This document shows, piece after piece, positions 1 to 9,120 of a DNA stretch of 64,000 nucleotides (within the stretch, counting starts at the first letter, position 1; every line of letters begins with the position of its first letter). The translations under genes and the position numbers were made by a program. The notes under the pieces were generated by a model that worked only from the letters and a program-made list of their open reading frames with translations, was not told the DNA's origin and made no database searches. Source of the stretch: Opitutaceae bacterium (GTDB lineage Bacteria > Verrucomicrobiota > Verrucomicrobiia > Opitutales > Opitutaceae); assembly GCA_028284385.1 (NCBI GenBank), contig JANQRT010000039.1:31346-95345 (forward strand), in the 5' to 3' direction.

Positions 1-1559
1 GCCTCTTGGTGGAGATTAACTCCCGTGGTTCCACCGGGAGCGCTTAAGTCCTCAGACTCGAGATGAAAGTACTTATGATCATCTCCATTGTGCCTAAGCT
101 TCCCATTCCTCGCGGAAAACCACGAGTTGAATTTGGCATGCAAGCGGGAGGCGATTTGAGGCTTTTTATCAACCAGATTTACGACCTCAGCCCTGTCGTT
201 GCTCAGATCATACAATTCCATTGGCCAACCGTAGGCGGATACCAGTTTATAATCGTCCTCGATGATCGCCCAATTATCGAAGAGATGCAGATACATGGCA
301 TCGTGAGGCTCGCGTAGATGTCCTTTGAATACAGGATCCAAGCTTCGCCCCGGAGGAGTGACTAGGCTTTCGCCCTGAAATTCACGGGGATAGCGTCCAC
401 TACCCAGATCCAGGAAGGTAGACATGAAATCGACGATGTGGCCGGGTTGATCGGTTACGGATCCAGGATGAACCACGCCGTCTGCCCAGGAAACTACCAT
501 GCTAGTGCAAGCGCCACCTTGATGCTGGTTACGCTTGTAGTGGCGATATGGAGCATTGCTCAGCCAAGCCCAACCGAGTCCAGTGTTAAACTTGGAACCA
601 GGCTTTCCAACCGTCCCGCGACGCACCCGATCGAAAGGACTGGCTCCATTATCGCTGAGAAAAATGATGAGCGTGTTGTCGAGCTGCTCAAGTTCTTCCA
701 GTTTCCTGATCACTCTACCGATGCCTTGATCCATGCGATAAACCATAGCCGCATAGACCGCCATCCGCTCGGCTTCGAAAGCTTGACCAGCCTCGGTCAA
801 TGCATCCCAAGCTGGGATGGCTTTGGGCCTCTCCGGCATGGGCCAGTGCTGTTCGAAAATGCCAAGCTCCTTTTGCCGCTCGATTCTCTCCTGGTATAGA
901 ACATCCCAACCGACCTTGTAGCGCTCGCGAAAAAGGGCAATGTCCTCCTCCAGAGCCTGGAGGGGGGCATGGGGAGCGGTGTGAGCGAGGTACATGAAAA
1001 AAGGCTTTTCTGGATACAGATTTTTCCCTTCTTCAAGAAACTCGATGGCGAAATCGGTGTAGGCGATGGTCGCGTAGAAGCCATCCGGTCTTGGCCATGG
1101 ATCGGCATCCAGACGAAAGGAGTTGTTTCCGACAAAGAAGTCGGTTCCTCCACTTAGATGCCCAAAGTAGCGATTGAAGCCGCGCTCATAAGGGTTGCCC
1201 CGAAGGTGCCACTTTCCGAGAGCATAGGTCCGATAGCCAGCATCCTGCATGGCTTCTCCAAGCGTAGGCCCTCGTCTCACTCCGAGACCCGTGTCATGCC
1301 AGTACTGACCAGACATTAGACTGGCTCGAGTTGGCTCGCATTTCCCCGAATTATAGAACTGACGAAAGCGCAGACCGTTAGCAGCCAGAGAATCAAGATA
1401 GGGCGTATCGATCTCACTGCCGAAACAACCCAAATCTGAATAGCCCATATCGTCGGCCATAATCAGCAGAATGTTCGGCCTATCATTCGAACTTGCGTAA
1501 AGCGTAGCGACAAAGGCGAAAGAACAAAGCGCTACATGCCGGACTAGGCTGATCATCAT
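1..1559 (-). CDS. Secreted sulfatase (family S1), 3' end beyond the window
   Basis: Reading the minus strand from ATG at 1559 gives 519 open codons that run off the left edge. Residues 1-24 form a Sec signal peptide (short N-region, then LVRHVALCSFAFVATLYAS). The metal-binding start of the alkaline-phosphatase fold follows (RPNILLIMADDMGYSDLG). The FGE recognition motif CEPTRAS has Cys74, the residue converted to formylglycine in type I sulfatases. GKWHLRG and a central LSDNGAS metal motif also match the family. It probably removes sulfate esters from polysaccharides in the periplasm or outside the cell; the substrate cannot be read from the sequence. A maturase (FGE/anSME) must be encoded elsewhere. 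The C-terminus is not visible. Confidence 0.93.
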   Translation of the reverse strand, partial: MMISLVRHVALCSFAFVATLYASSNDRPNILLIMADDMGYSDLGCFGSEIDTPYLDSLAANGLRFRQFYNSGKCEPTRASLMSGQYWHDTGLGVRRGPTLGEAMQDAGYRTYALGKWHLRGNPYERGFNRYFGHLSGGTDFFVGNNSFRLDADPWPRPDGFYATIAYTDFAIEFLEEGKNLYPEKPFFMYLAHTAPHAPLQALEEDIALFRERYKVGWDVLYQERIERQKELGIFEQHWPMPERPKAIPAWDALTEAGQAFEAERMAVYAAMVYRMDQGIGRVIRKLEELEQLDNTLIIFLSDNGASPFDRVRRGTVGKPGSKFNTGLGWAWLSNAPYRHYKRNQHQGGACTSMVVSWADGVVHPGSVTDQPGHIVDFMSTFLDLGSGRYPREFQGESLVTPPGRSLDPVFKGHLREPHDAMYLHLFDNWAIIEDDYKLVSAYGWPMELYDLSNDRAEVVNLVDKKPQIASRLHAKFNSWFSARNGKLRHNGDDHKYFHLESEDLSAPGGTTGVNLHQE

Positions 1560-1626
1560 ATGCTTAAATTTTTTGAATTAGGCCCTGTGCAGAAAGGAAA
1601 CAGCGCCAGAATGAAAAAGAAACTAT

Positions 1627-3423
1627 CTAAATACCGGATACATTCCTAGTACGATCCCAGCGAAAAATCGTCATTTTTGATTCGCCGCCGCCAAAAAATC
1701 CGCGGCCTGGCCGCGATCCTCTCAAACGCTCTCCAATTGGCGAGCCCCGGCCCCCTTGGAAGTCGCTATCAGGTCCGGGAAACAGAATTGCCTGACCACC
1801 TCCAGGACCCCGACGGCTTAGCCCCGGTAGAACCGCTTCGGGTAATTCGAAATCCGCTACTTTTTCCCATTGAAACGAGGCGTCGGCATTACGTATAGCT
1901 CGCTGAACGAGGCGTTCCGAACCGATCCAATACACGTCATTGGAGCCGGCCCACTCCGTTAAATCCGATTTGACAAGATTCATTCGTTCCTCGGGCGACA
2001 AGTTGGAATAGCGCGCCTGGCCTGCCTCAAGCTTCTCCCGCTGCATAGGGCTTGGGCGATTCGAATCGCTCTCCCCACCTCCAGAAAGAAACCGATCCAT
2101 TGCTTGTCGCCTTCTTCCGGATACGAAAGTGTCGTCAGCCAGTTTCCATTTACCAGCATAATCCAACCAAGGCGACAATTGACGCCCCACAACGACGACA
2201 CTTCCATCAGGAATCCGCTCGGAAATGGCGGCAAAGGCCTCAGCATTTCGCTTCGTCATCGACTCGCTTCGGGCGAGTTGAGCGACGCTTTGCGGAAGTC
2301 CTGTAGCAAGCTGAAGCAAGATCAGAGCGCTCATGAGAAGCCAGGAAGGGGTTGGCATGGTTTTGTTGATACGACTTACGAACCAAACGCCCGCAAATAT
2401 GATAAGCGGGACCAGCGGAAGAAAAAACCGCAAACTCCCGCTGCCGTCACGACCTCCAGCCCAATAGTAGGCCATGTAGGCCAGAGTGAGAGGTAGAATC
2501 GAACCGACTAGCAGATAGGCATGGTGACGAGTGTATTTTCGGAAAAACAGCCACACCATTCCCAGAAAAGCCGGAATGAACATGACACCCCAACCGGAGC
2601 TCATCAATTGTTCAAGATAGTTGACGACGTTACTCTGGAAATAGCCCAAACCGAATCCCGTTTGCTCGTCGGTCAAACTATAGCCCGTTTTCCAAAAAGC
2701 CCCGAACGCAAGCTGATTGCGGATAAGGAGAAATAAAATGGGTATTGATGCCCCCAATACGCTTAAGCCGATACCGATAAGAGATCGACTGCCTTCGCTC
2801 TTGTAGTAAGAGAAAAGAAACGCGGCAACGCCAATGCCCACCAAGGCCTCAGGATAACGAACTAGAGGAACGAAACCGAACAACAAGCCGCTAAAGAAAG
2901 CGGAAACGAGCGAGCCCTTGGAAGCCCATAGCTGAAGGAGCGCTACCCCACCCATTAGCGCAACCATGGTCAAGGTGTGCGAATCGGCATTCAGGGCCCG
3001 ACTATTCAAAACAGGGTTGAGAGCCAAAAGGGTTGCCGCTCCCAAGGCGTACCAATCGCCTAGCCAAGGCCGACAGAGAAAGAACAGTAGAAGCAGAGAT
3101 AGCGAGGTCAGGACGGGATTCACCCACAAAGCCGCGATCGGCCCTCCCATTTTATGGACAATGGCGAGAACCATCGAAAAACCAGGAGGATAGCGGCTGA
3201 AAAACCGCTCGTCATCCGTCACAAGCCAGTGAACGCCAATAGCTTGGATCGGGCTTTGCGCTTCGAAAGACGTTTTGCCATGCTCCGCTAGCAGCTTCGC
3301 TTGATAGTAATAACCATGAGCATCGGGACTGGCGAAGGCTGGCTCGAATCGCATCGCGATGAGAGAAAAATGGGAGACGACCAGAAGCAGGAGGAGGATG
3401 TACGGGGTAGTTTTCTTTTCCAT
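1627..3423 (-). CDS. GT39/ArnT-like polytopic membrane glycosyltransferase
   Basis: About 598 residues from the chosen start MEKKTTPY. An in-frame ATG at 3495 would add 24 residues; the short charged start directly before the first membrane helix was preferred. The first helix is followed by a periplasmic-type loop with SPDAHGYYYQA and RYPPGFSMVLAIV, the layout of the PMT/ArnT fold, where an acidic loop-1 residue acts in catalysis. Around ten hydrophobic helices follow, then a soluble C-terminal domain of roughly 200 residues ending in a low-complexity Gly/Arg/Pro-rich tail. The likely role is transfer of a sugar from a polyprenyl phosphate to an envelope acceptor. The acceptor is unknown. 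It ends 68 bp before the sulfatase start, on the same strand. Confidence 0.72.
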   Translation of the reverse strand: MEKKTTPYILLLLLVVSHFSLIAMRFEPAFASPDAHGYYYQAKLLAEHGKTSFEAQSPIQAIGVHWLVTDDERFFSRYPPGFSMVLAIVHKMGGPIAALWVNPVLTSLSLLLLFFLCRPWLGDWYALGAATLLALNPVLNSRALNADSHTLTMVALMGGVALLQLWASKGSLVSAFFSGLLFGFVPLVRYPEALVGIGVAAFLFSYYKSEGSRSLIGIGLSVLGASIPILFLLIRNQLAFGAFWKTGYSLTDEQTGFGLGYFQSNVVNYLEQLMSSGWGVMFIPAFLGMVWLFFRKYTRHHAYLLVGSILPLTLAYMAYYWAGGRDGSGSLRFFLPLVPLIIFAGVWFVSRINKTMPTPSWLLMSALILLQLATGLPQSVAQLARSESMTKRNAEAFAAISERIPDGSVVVVGRQLSPWLDYAGKWKLADDTFVSGRRRQAMDRFLSGGGESDSNRPSPMQREKLEAGQARYSNLSPEERMNLVKSDLTEWAGSNDVYWIGSERLVQRAIRNADASFQWEKVADFELPEAVLPGLSRRGPGGGQAILFPGPDSDFQGGRGSPIGERLRGSRPGRGFFGGGESKMTIFRWDRTRNVSGI

Positions 3424-3742
3424 GGGCAGAGGGGAGGAGTTGCAGAAAGAACGCGAGACATCATTATGAGGTTTCAGGAAGCCAGGCAAATGCAAAACAT
3501 ACCGGTCCGACTGAGACTGATTGAAGACTAACGGCTTTTCCTACCTAACTTGTATGGAAAACCTGAACTTGCATCGAAGTTTCTTCTCATCGTATCCATT
3601 TTTTGGGTTTACGAAGAAACGTTATCAGTCCAATTTAAATGCTCGGTCAACCAGAAGAATGGAACGCTTTATCGCTTGAAGAATCCGATTGGGGATTCAA
3701 ACTCATAAACAAAGCCTTTAACCCCTTAATTTTTCCTGTCCT
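3424..3742. other. Divergent intergenic region, no gene seen
   Basis: About 320 bp between the divergently transcribed GT39-like gene and the Hyi-like isomerase. It must hold promoters for both directions. I see no convincing consensus promoter, operator palindrome or RNA gene in it. Confidence 0.4.
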
Positions 3743-4723
3743 ATGAACGAATCTGATACCTCGCCCATCAATCGTCGCGATTTCGCGAAAACCGCTATTA
3801 CCGCCACAGCGGTTGCAGCAACTCTCTCCAGTCTAAAAGGAGCTCACCACAAGGAGAAAAACATGCCCTCGGACGGTAAGCCGTTTACTATGAGGTTTGG
3901 ACCTAATTCTCGCCATTTCAGGCAGCATGCCGGGGAAAACATTCTAGACCAGATCCAGTTCGCCTACGACCACGGATTTCGAACTTGGGAAGATAACCGC
4001 ATGCCCCGGCGAGAAGTTTCAGAGCAAATCGCCATGGGTAAGCTCTTCGAGAAACTGGGTATGGAACTCGGCGTTTTTGTCGCCTACGCGGATTTCAAGC
4101 ACCCTACTCTTTCCGGTCACAGAATGGATTTTTTCCAAAGGAAGCGCGACAAGAATGAGGTTCGCGAAATGCTCGTCGGCAAAATGAAGGAGGCCGTGGA
4201 AATCGCCAAGCGGTGTGGCACCAAGTACTGTACTATCGTACCCGGGACAATCGATCCGAGCGTGCTACCCGAATATCAAACCGCCAACGTGGTTGAGCAT
4301 CTAAAATATATGGCCGAGATCTGCGAGCCAACAGGGCTCACTATGGTGCTGGAACCTTTGAATTATATCAACCACCCCAATTGCTTCCTTCAGCGCATCT
4401 CTCATGCCCACCAAATCTGCCAGATGGTGGATAGCCCTTCCTGTAAAATCCTCGACGATCTATACCATCAGCAGATCACGGAAGGGAACCTGATCACGAA
4501 TATGGAAGACGCCTGGGACCAGATTGCCTACATCCAGGTCGGCGATGTTCCTGGTCGCAAGGAACCGACCACTGGGGAAATAAACTACAAAAACGTTTTC
4601 AAATGGCTCCATGAAAAAGGCTATAAGGGCATTATAGGAATGGAGCATGGTATCAAGAATCAAAATACAAAGGAAGGCGAACTCGAGCTCATCCAAGCCT
4701 ATCGTTCAGTGGATGTGTCGTAG
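3743..4723 (+). CDS. Hydroxypyruvate isomerase-like TIM-barrel protein with Tat-type leader
   Basis: 326 residues. The N-terminus has a twin-arginine-like leader (NRRDFAKTAITATAVAATL), common for exported sugar-isomerase-fold proteins of this phylum. The body is a xylose isomerase-like TIM barrel (AP endonuclease 2 superfamily). Probable metal ligands are Glu in MVLEPLNY, Asp in ILDDLYH, Asp in QVGDVPGR and Glu in IGMEHG. The stretch VPGRKEPTTGEINY matches the signature of hydroxypyruvate isomerase (Hyi), although the usual His before QIAD is Tyr here. It may act on a keto-sugar or on hydroxypyruvate outside the cytoplasm. An esterase and a GH43 gene follow on the same strand, suggesting a sugar-catabolic context. 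The substrate is unproven. Confidence 0.75.
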   Translation: MNESDTSPINRRDFAKTAITATAVAATLSSLKGAHHKEKNMPSDGKPFTMRFGPNSRHFRQHAGENILDQIQFAYDHGFRTWEDNRMPRREVSEQIAMGKLFEKLGMELGVFVAYADFKHPTLSGHRMDFFQRKRDKNEVREMLVGKMKEAVEIAKRCGTKYCTIVPGTIDPSVLPEYQTANVVEHLKYMAEICEPTGLTMVLEPLNYINHPNCFLQRISHAHQICQMVDSPSCKILDDLYHQQITEGNLITNMEDAWDQIAYIQVGDVPGRKEPTTGEINYKNVFKWLHEKGYKGIIGMEHGIKNQNTKEGELELIQAYRSVDVS

Positions 4724-4797
4724 AGTCAGCTGAGATTATCGCAGAAGGCTAGGCTCTGCATTAGCCGTTTTTGACAACAAAGTCTTTCAGTTTCCTC

Positions 4798-5760
4798 ATG
4801 AAGATTGAAAAGATTGCCCTTCTAGCAATCTCTACTTTCATTTCGCTCCCTTCAGGATTCGCCCAAGGCAGTACTCCACCCCCTTTTAGTCCAGGCACTC
4901 CGACAGCTAGCATAGACTGGGACGCAAAACCGCATACTGAACCCCTTCCCGAGGGCGTTTCATGGCGAACATTCGAAAGCAGAGCCGCTGGACAAACAGT
5001 CAGCTACTATATCTACCTACCCTCCGAGTACTCGACTTCTGGAGACAAACGCTACCCGGTTATCTACAACCTGCATGGAAACGGCAGGAATTCCTTTTTC
5101 CAGTTCGACGATATGGAGCTGCTCCACGAAGGGATCGAAAAAGGCTGGTGGCCGCCGATGATAGTAGTGCGCCCGAATGGAGGACGAACGACATTCTACA
5201 AGGATAAGTTCGATGGCTCAATGCCTGTCGAAACGGTTGTCATTAAAGAATTGATACCTCACATAGACTCCGTTTATCGAACTATCGCCGCAAGACACGG
5301 ACGTTGTATCGAGGGCTACTCCATGGGCGGACGCGGCTCAACGCGACTGGCCATGAAGTATCCAGAGCTGTTTTGCTCGCTTAACTGCCAAGCGGGCAAC
5401 GTACCACGCACATCGCTGCATTACAATCCTGACAAACCCGATCGCTACCCCAATAATTATCTAGGCCCCGACAAGCAAAACTACATCGATAACGACGCGT
5501 TTCTTCTGCTGAAGAAGAATATCGATCGCATTCGAGGGAAACTGCGCATCAATATTCTCTGCGGAACCAAGGATCCGGGACACCTGAAAACGATCCGAGA
5601 ATTCCATCAGGCCTTACTCGATGAAGATGTTGATCATACGTATCTGGAAATCGAGGACATGAAGCATAACCGCAAGGCGACCATGGAAATGTATCGCAAA
5701 ATCTGGTTCGACTACCACGTCGAATCGCTGCGTAGAGCTCAAGCGGAGCTGGCTAACTAG
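4798..5760 (+). CDS. Secreted carbohydrate esterase (CE1/esterase D-like alpha/beta hydrolase)
   Basis: About 320 residues. The start MKIEKIALLAIS was chosen over an upstream in-frame ATG at 4771 because it begins directly with a signal peptide ending near GFAQG. The fold is shown by YPVIYNLHG (oxyanion strand), the nucleophile elbow GYSMGGRGS, an acid in CGTKDPGH and the catalytic His in MKHNR. These are features of the feruloyl/acetyl-xylan esterase family. Together with the following GH43 gene this suggests removal of acyl side groups from xylan-type polysaccharide. Acetyl versus feruloyl specificity cannot be told from sequence. Confidence 0.8.
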   Translation: MKIEKIALLAISTFISLPSGFAQGSTPPPFSPGTPTASIDWDAKPHTEPLPEGVSWRTFESRAAGQTVSYYIYLPSEYSTSGDKRYPVIYNLHGNGRNSFFQFDDMELLHEGIEKGWWPPMIVVRPNGGRTTFYKDKFDGSMPVETVVIKELIPHIDSVYRTIAARHGRCIEGYSMGGRGSTRLAMKYPELFCSLNCQAGNVPRTSLHYNPDKPDRYPNNYLGPDKQNYIDNDAFLLLKKNIDRIRGKLRINILCGTKDPGHLKTIREFHQALLDEDVDHTYLEIEDMKHNRKATMEMYRKIWFDYHVESLRRAQAELAN

Positions 5761-5779
5761 AGATCAGAAGCCGAAAGCA

Positions 5780-5818
5780 AACGCGAATATTTCTATTGTA
5801 TTTACGGTCATTCGCGTT
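5780..5818. repeat. Inverted repeat AACGCGAAT/ATTCGCGTT between esterase and GH43 genes
   Basis: Two perfect 9-bp arms (5780-5788 and 5810-5818) separated by 21 bp in the 85-bp gap between two same-strand genes. The wording (cgcgaat units followed by ttcatctgc) is of the kind repeated between genes in many genomes of this phylum. It may act as a weak terminator or mRNA-stabilising hairpin; there is no T-run. Confidence 0.45.
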
Positions 5819-5845
5819 CATCTGCAGTTCTTAATTGAAAAATCG

Positions 5846-6775
5846 ATGACTGATCTGCCAACCCAACACCGCTCCGAATTTAAAATTCGCGATCCATTCG
5901 TAGTTCCCCACGAAGCATCGCAAACATATTACATGTATTCATCTTTCCGGTTCAATAACCGACCTGGAGTTGGCGTCTACACGAGCAAGGATTTAGAGAA
6001 CTGGACAGGACCGAAACAGGTATTGAAAATTCCCGACAATTTCTGGGCTGATAATATGGTCTGGGCGCCCGAGGTCCACGAATACAAAGGTAAGTATTAT
6101 TTGTTCGTGACGCTGACCTCAACAGAAGAGTTGCCGACGCCAATCAAAAGGCCAACGAATCTAAAGCGCGGGACTCAGATCTTCGTGTCCGATTCGCTGG
6201 AAGGACCGTTTGAGGCTTTCTCGAACAAATCGCAAACACCCATCGACTGGATGAGCCTCGACGGAACGCTCTGGGAGGAAGATGGCATCCCCTACATGAT
6301 CTTCTGCCACGAGTGGCATCAGATCGTCGATGGCAGCATGGACATCGTCCAGCTCAAGGAGGACCTATCCGATGTAGTCGGAGATCCGGAGGTTCTCTTT
6401 TATGCTACCGACGGCGGCTGGGTGAAAAGTCTCAAGGAAGTCGGAACGAAGGAGCGCGAAGTTGGCAAGCATGGCTTCGTGACCGACGGTCCATTCCTCT
6501 ATCGGACCAAGGAAGATAAACTCATTATGATCTGGTCTAGCTTTGGCGAACATCGCTACGCCGTGGCTCAAGCCTATTCGGAATCCGGATCCGTAAAAGG
6601 TCCTTGGATACAAATGGACGAGCTCCTCTTCCACAAGGACGGAGGACACGGCATGATCTTCAAAACATTCGAAGGCAGGCTGATGCTTTCTCTCCATCAG
6701 CCGAACGTGAGCGACGAGCGGGCTCACTTCTTCGAGCTAGAGGACTTAGGGGATAGACTGAAGCTGAAGAATTAA
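5846..6775 (+). CDS. Glycoside hydrolase family 43 protein
   Basis: 309 residues, a single five-bladed beta-propeller domain without a signal peptide, so probably cytoplasmic. Visible GH43 marks are FKIRDPFVV with the general-base Asp near the N-terminus, WAPEVHEYKGKYYLFVT, a central SLDGTLWEEDG segment and VTDGPFLYR. The family contains beta-xylosidases and alpha-L-arabinofuranosidases. The gene follows a carbohydrate esterase on the same strand. The most likely job is trimming imported xylo- or arabino-oligosaccharides, whose xylose could go to the xylose isomerase at 54,135. Exact specificity is open. Confidence 0.85.
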   Translation: MTDLPTQHRSEFKIRDPFVVPHEASQTYYMYSSFRFNNRPGVGVYTSKDLENWTGPKQVLKIPDNFWADNMVWAPEVHEYKGKYYLFVTLTSTEELPTPIKRPTNLKRGTQIFVSDSLEGPFEAFSNKSQTPIDWMSLDGTLWEEDGIPYMIFCHEWHQIVDGSMDIVQLKEDLSDVVGDPEVLFYATDGGWVKSLKEVGTKEREVGKHGFVTDGPFLYRTKEDKLIMIWSSFGEHRYAVAQAYSESGSVKGPWIQMDELLFHKDGGHGMIFKTFEGRLMLSLHQPNVSDERAHFFELEDLGDRLKLKN

Positions 6776-6779
6776 ACTA

Positions 6780-6851
6780 CCCACAGATCACACAGACTCC
6801 TCAGATAGGAAATTAGAAGAGCTATCTGCATTTATCTGTACGATCTGTGGG
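6780..6851. terminator. CACAGAT-type inverted repeat between convergent genes
   Basis: Arms at 6780-6796 (CCCACAGATCACACAGA) and 6835-6851 pair at 15 of 17 positions, and an inner 7-bp stem (CAGATAG/CTATCTG) lies between them. It fills the gap between the plus-strand GH43 gene and the minus-strand hydrolase, so it could serve as a bidirectional terminator. The (CACAGAT) wording recalls a dispersed intergenic repeat type rather than a classical terminator, and there is no long T-run. Confidence 0.5.
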
Positions 6852-6860
6852 CGGAAATTT

Positions 6861-8123
6861 TCAAACGACGGTCCCAGAACGCTCAAGCACTCGCCCGTCT
6901 ACCAGATAGACGACCGCTTTCCATTCGTCTCCGGATACGGAAGGCACTCCGCCCTGGCGCCAATTGCTTTTATAATCTATGGGGAAAGGATCGTCATAGG
7001 ATCTGTGATACAGCTCTCCATTTCGGAAAAACTCCACGTAGTTGATGGTTTCCGGGTAGCGGCTTGCCAGCCTAAGCCAGCGCTCTCCATCATAGGTCAT
7101 GTGGGGCTCAAGTCCTTGTAGATAGTACTGCTCTGCTTCCGAAAGCTCAGTCACCGGAATGCCAACCGACTCGGCCATTCGATGAGCGAAGTAGGTGTCC
7201 TCTCCAGGCAGGACTCCCCAATACGAAGGCGGCTCCTGCTTGGTCATGTTATTGTAGTACCCCCAGGAAACGCCTTCGCGAACACAAACATCGAGATTGC
7301 TGTTAGCCTGAGAATCTTCATTCACCAGAACGGGTCGATCGTCTGACCACTGCTTGGTCTTGTTGATCAAATTGTATAAACGCTGACGGGAGCAGCCGTT
7401 GCCGTGGATGATCACAACATCGCTTTCGCGAGCAATCGGCTCATGGACGCTATTGCCAACCGAGCTACAACCTACCGGCATTCCCCCAGACTCCTCTCGA
7501 GCAATGCGAATCAAATGAGCCATGCCGTATGGAGAGTAGCATATGGGAGAATACTCCTTAAAAGGACGTATGTCCTGTTCGTTCGCCACTTCGATAATGA
7601 TGTTGGTATAGCCACCCTCTTTCAGCCAACGCGAAGCGGTTCGAACCGCTTCTTCAATCGCCTGGTCGCCATCCAAGTGCCGCGTCTGATTGCCGTAAAA
7701 ATAGCTGGGGATCACCACCATCCCCAAGGCGTCACAAGCTTGAATGATTCGATCCATACGATTGGCGTAGGCAGGGTCCAATGACTTCCCGTCTTCGCCA
7801 AATGGATTATTGGTGATCTCCAGATTTGGAACGGTAAAGCAAGGTCCACCTCCTTGGAAACCGACGGTAATCGCCCGCAATCCATAGGCATACCAGTCCG
7901 GAAGCGACTCGATGAGGCGATCCGTCTGAGCGTCAGGATCCCATGCGTCAAATCCATAGCGAGCGAAACGCGAGGGATCGGAGGTCTCGTCGAAAACGCC
8001 CTGAATCATACGGGAATTCATCAGAAGGCCTTTTCGATCCTCAGGGCAGTCCTCAATTTCCGAATACGTGAGCTTTCCATTGATCAGAAAGCGTGTTTTT
8101 TCAATTGTTAGTACAGTACTCAC
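6861..8123 (-). CDS. Clan GH-A-like glycoside hydrolase, family not assigned
   Basis: 420 residues, no signal peptide. The layout is that of a (beta/alpha)8 retaining glycosidase. NIIIEVANEQDI carries the Asn-Glu pair expected for the acid/base (Glu182). RPVLVNEDSQ places a candidate nucleophile (Glu269) on a later strand. The segments ITVGFQGGGP, VVIPSYFYG and VVIIHGNG match the alternating strands of the barrel. The start near residue 7 (EKTRFLINGK) resembles the F-x-I-N-G-K-L opening of GH5-like enzymes. It points toward the GH43/esterase genes from the other strand and belongs to the same functional neighbourhood. I do not recognise a named family. Confidence 0.65.
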   Translation of the reverse strand: MSTVLTIEKTRFLINGKLTYSEIEDCPEDRKGLLMNSRMIQGVFDETSDPSRFARYGFDAWDPDAQTDRLIESLPDWYAYGLRAITVGFQGGGPCFTVPNLEITNNPFGEDGKSLDPAYANRMDRIIQACDALGMVVIPSYFYGNQTRHLDGDQAIEEAVRTASRWLKEGGYTNIIIEVANEQDIRPFKEYSPICYSPYGMAHLIRIAREESGGMPVGCSSVGNSVHEPIARESDVVIIHGNGCSRQRLYNLINKTKQWSDDRPVLVNEDSQANSNLDVCVREGVSWGYYNNMTKQEPPSYWGVLPGEDTYFAHRMAESVGIPVTELSEAEQYYLQGLEPHMTYDGERWLRLASRYPETINYVEFFRNGELYHRSYDDPFPIDYKSNWRQGGVPSVSGDEWKAVVYLVDGRVLERSGTVV

Positions 8124-8343
8124 TCAATAATGTTAGGTTAAGGTAAAAGGGGCGAAAAGGGGCTTCACCCGCTAGCGTAAATCAAAGTTGGGTGATTCCT
8201 GGGGAAGATTGAAGTTAAAAATAGCGAATACAGGGATAAACGCGCGAAGGCGCGCATTCTCGCTTTGACAGTCAGGCAACAGGCAGTGGCAAGGAATTGT
8301 CTATTGACCCATCCAACATCAGCGACATGGTCCGGCTTAACAA

Positions 8344-9081
8344 ATGAACGCGACCCCAATCGAAGAGAAACAAGTCGAAATCCAAACGGAAGACGGCGTA
8401 ATGCCAACATTCCTTTCGTATCCAGCGCATGGAGATCCGGCGCCTGCCGTGATTCTCTATATGGATATTTTTGGCCCCAGAGAGGAAATGAAGGAAATGT
8501 GTCGCCGACTTAGCCGCCATGGCTACGCCGCGCTTCTACCGAACTTGTTTTATAGAGCGGGAAGTCCTGAGGCAGACGTGTTAATGGAGAATAGAAAGCT
8601 CGCCCTTGAGCTCAATGGTTCCACCAAGAATCGCATGGTGATTCAAGATGGTGCAGCCATAGTCGAGTTTTGCGAAAAAGAACCAGACATCGATGGTTCC
8701 AGAATCGGGACTATTGGAACCTGCATGGGAGGCCGCCATGCTATGCTAGCTGCAGCCGAATACCCCGACAATATTAAGGCCTTCGCTTCCATCCACGGCG
8801 GCAGACTCTTTTCAGACGCGGAAGACTCGCCTCATAATTGGATTCCTAAATTGAAAGCGGAAGGCTATTTCGGATGGGCTTCCAATGATGCGGAAAAGAA
8901 CCCTCGCGAATTGGAAATCTACCGCCATTTTTTTGCCAGTCACGACTCTCCCTGCAAAATCGAACTATTCGATGACGCTCTGCATGGCTACTTCTTCCCG
9001 GAACGTGATCGTTATAACGAAGAGGCAGCCGAGAAAGGATGGAGCTACATCCTTGAAATGTTCAAGAGGAGATTATGGTAG
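8344..9081 (+). CDS. Dienelactone hydrolase family protein
   Basis: 245 residues, alpha/beta hydrolase. The nucleophile elbow reads GTCMGGRHAM, with Cys instead of Ser as is typical of dienelactone hydrolase. The catalytic His is in DALHGYFFPERDRYNEEAA, a family-specific C-terminal motif. A central EPDIDGSRIG precedes the elbow as in DLH proteins. There is no signal peptide, so it is cytoplasmic. The 6-phosphogluconolactonase gene starts 39 bp downstream on the same strand, so the two may be co-transcribed. The physiological substrate is unknown; many family members are general carboxyl-ester or lactone hydrolases rather than part of chlorocatechol breakdown. Confidence 0.85.
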   Translation: MNATPIEEKQVEIQTEDGVMPTFLSYPAHGDPAPAVILYMDIFGPREEMKEMCRRLSRHGYAALLPNLFYRAGSPEADVLMENRKLALELNGSTKNRMVIQDGAAIVEFCEKEPDIDGSRIGTIGTCMGGRHAMLAAAEYPDNIKAFASIHGGRLFSDAEDSPHNWIPKLKAEGYFGWASNDAEKNPRELEIYRHFFASHDSPCKIELFDDALHGYFFPERDRYNEEAAEKGWSYILEMFKRRLW

Positions 9082-9120
9082 CCACTCTTGGTCGTCCATG
9101 GTCCGCTCCAAATAAAAGAG

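Noticed and set aside
438..899. Plus-strand 153-codon open frame at the left edge
   Set aside because: It is antisense to the sulfatase, whose signal peptide, Cys motif and metal motifs are clear.
8271..8343. TTGACA at 8275 as a -35 box for the dienelactone hydrolase gene
   Set aside because: No acceptable -10 box at the right distance; chance match is likely.
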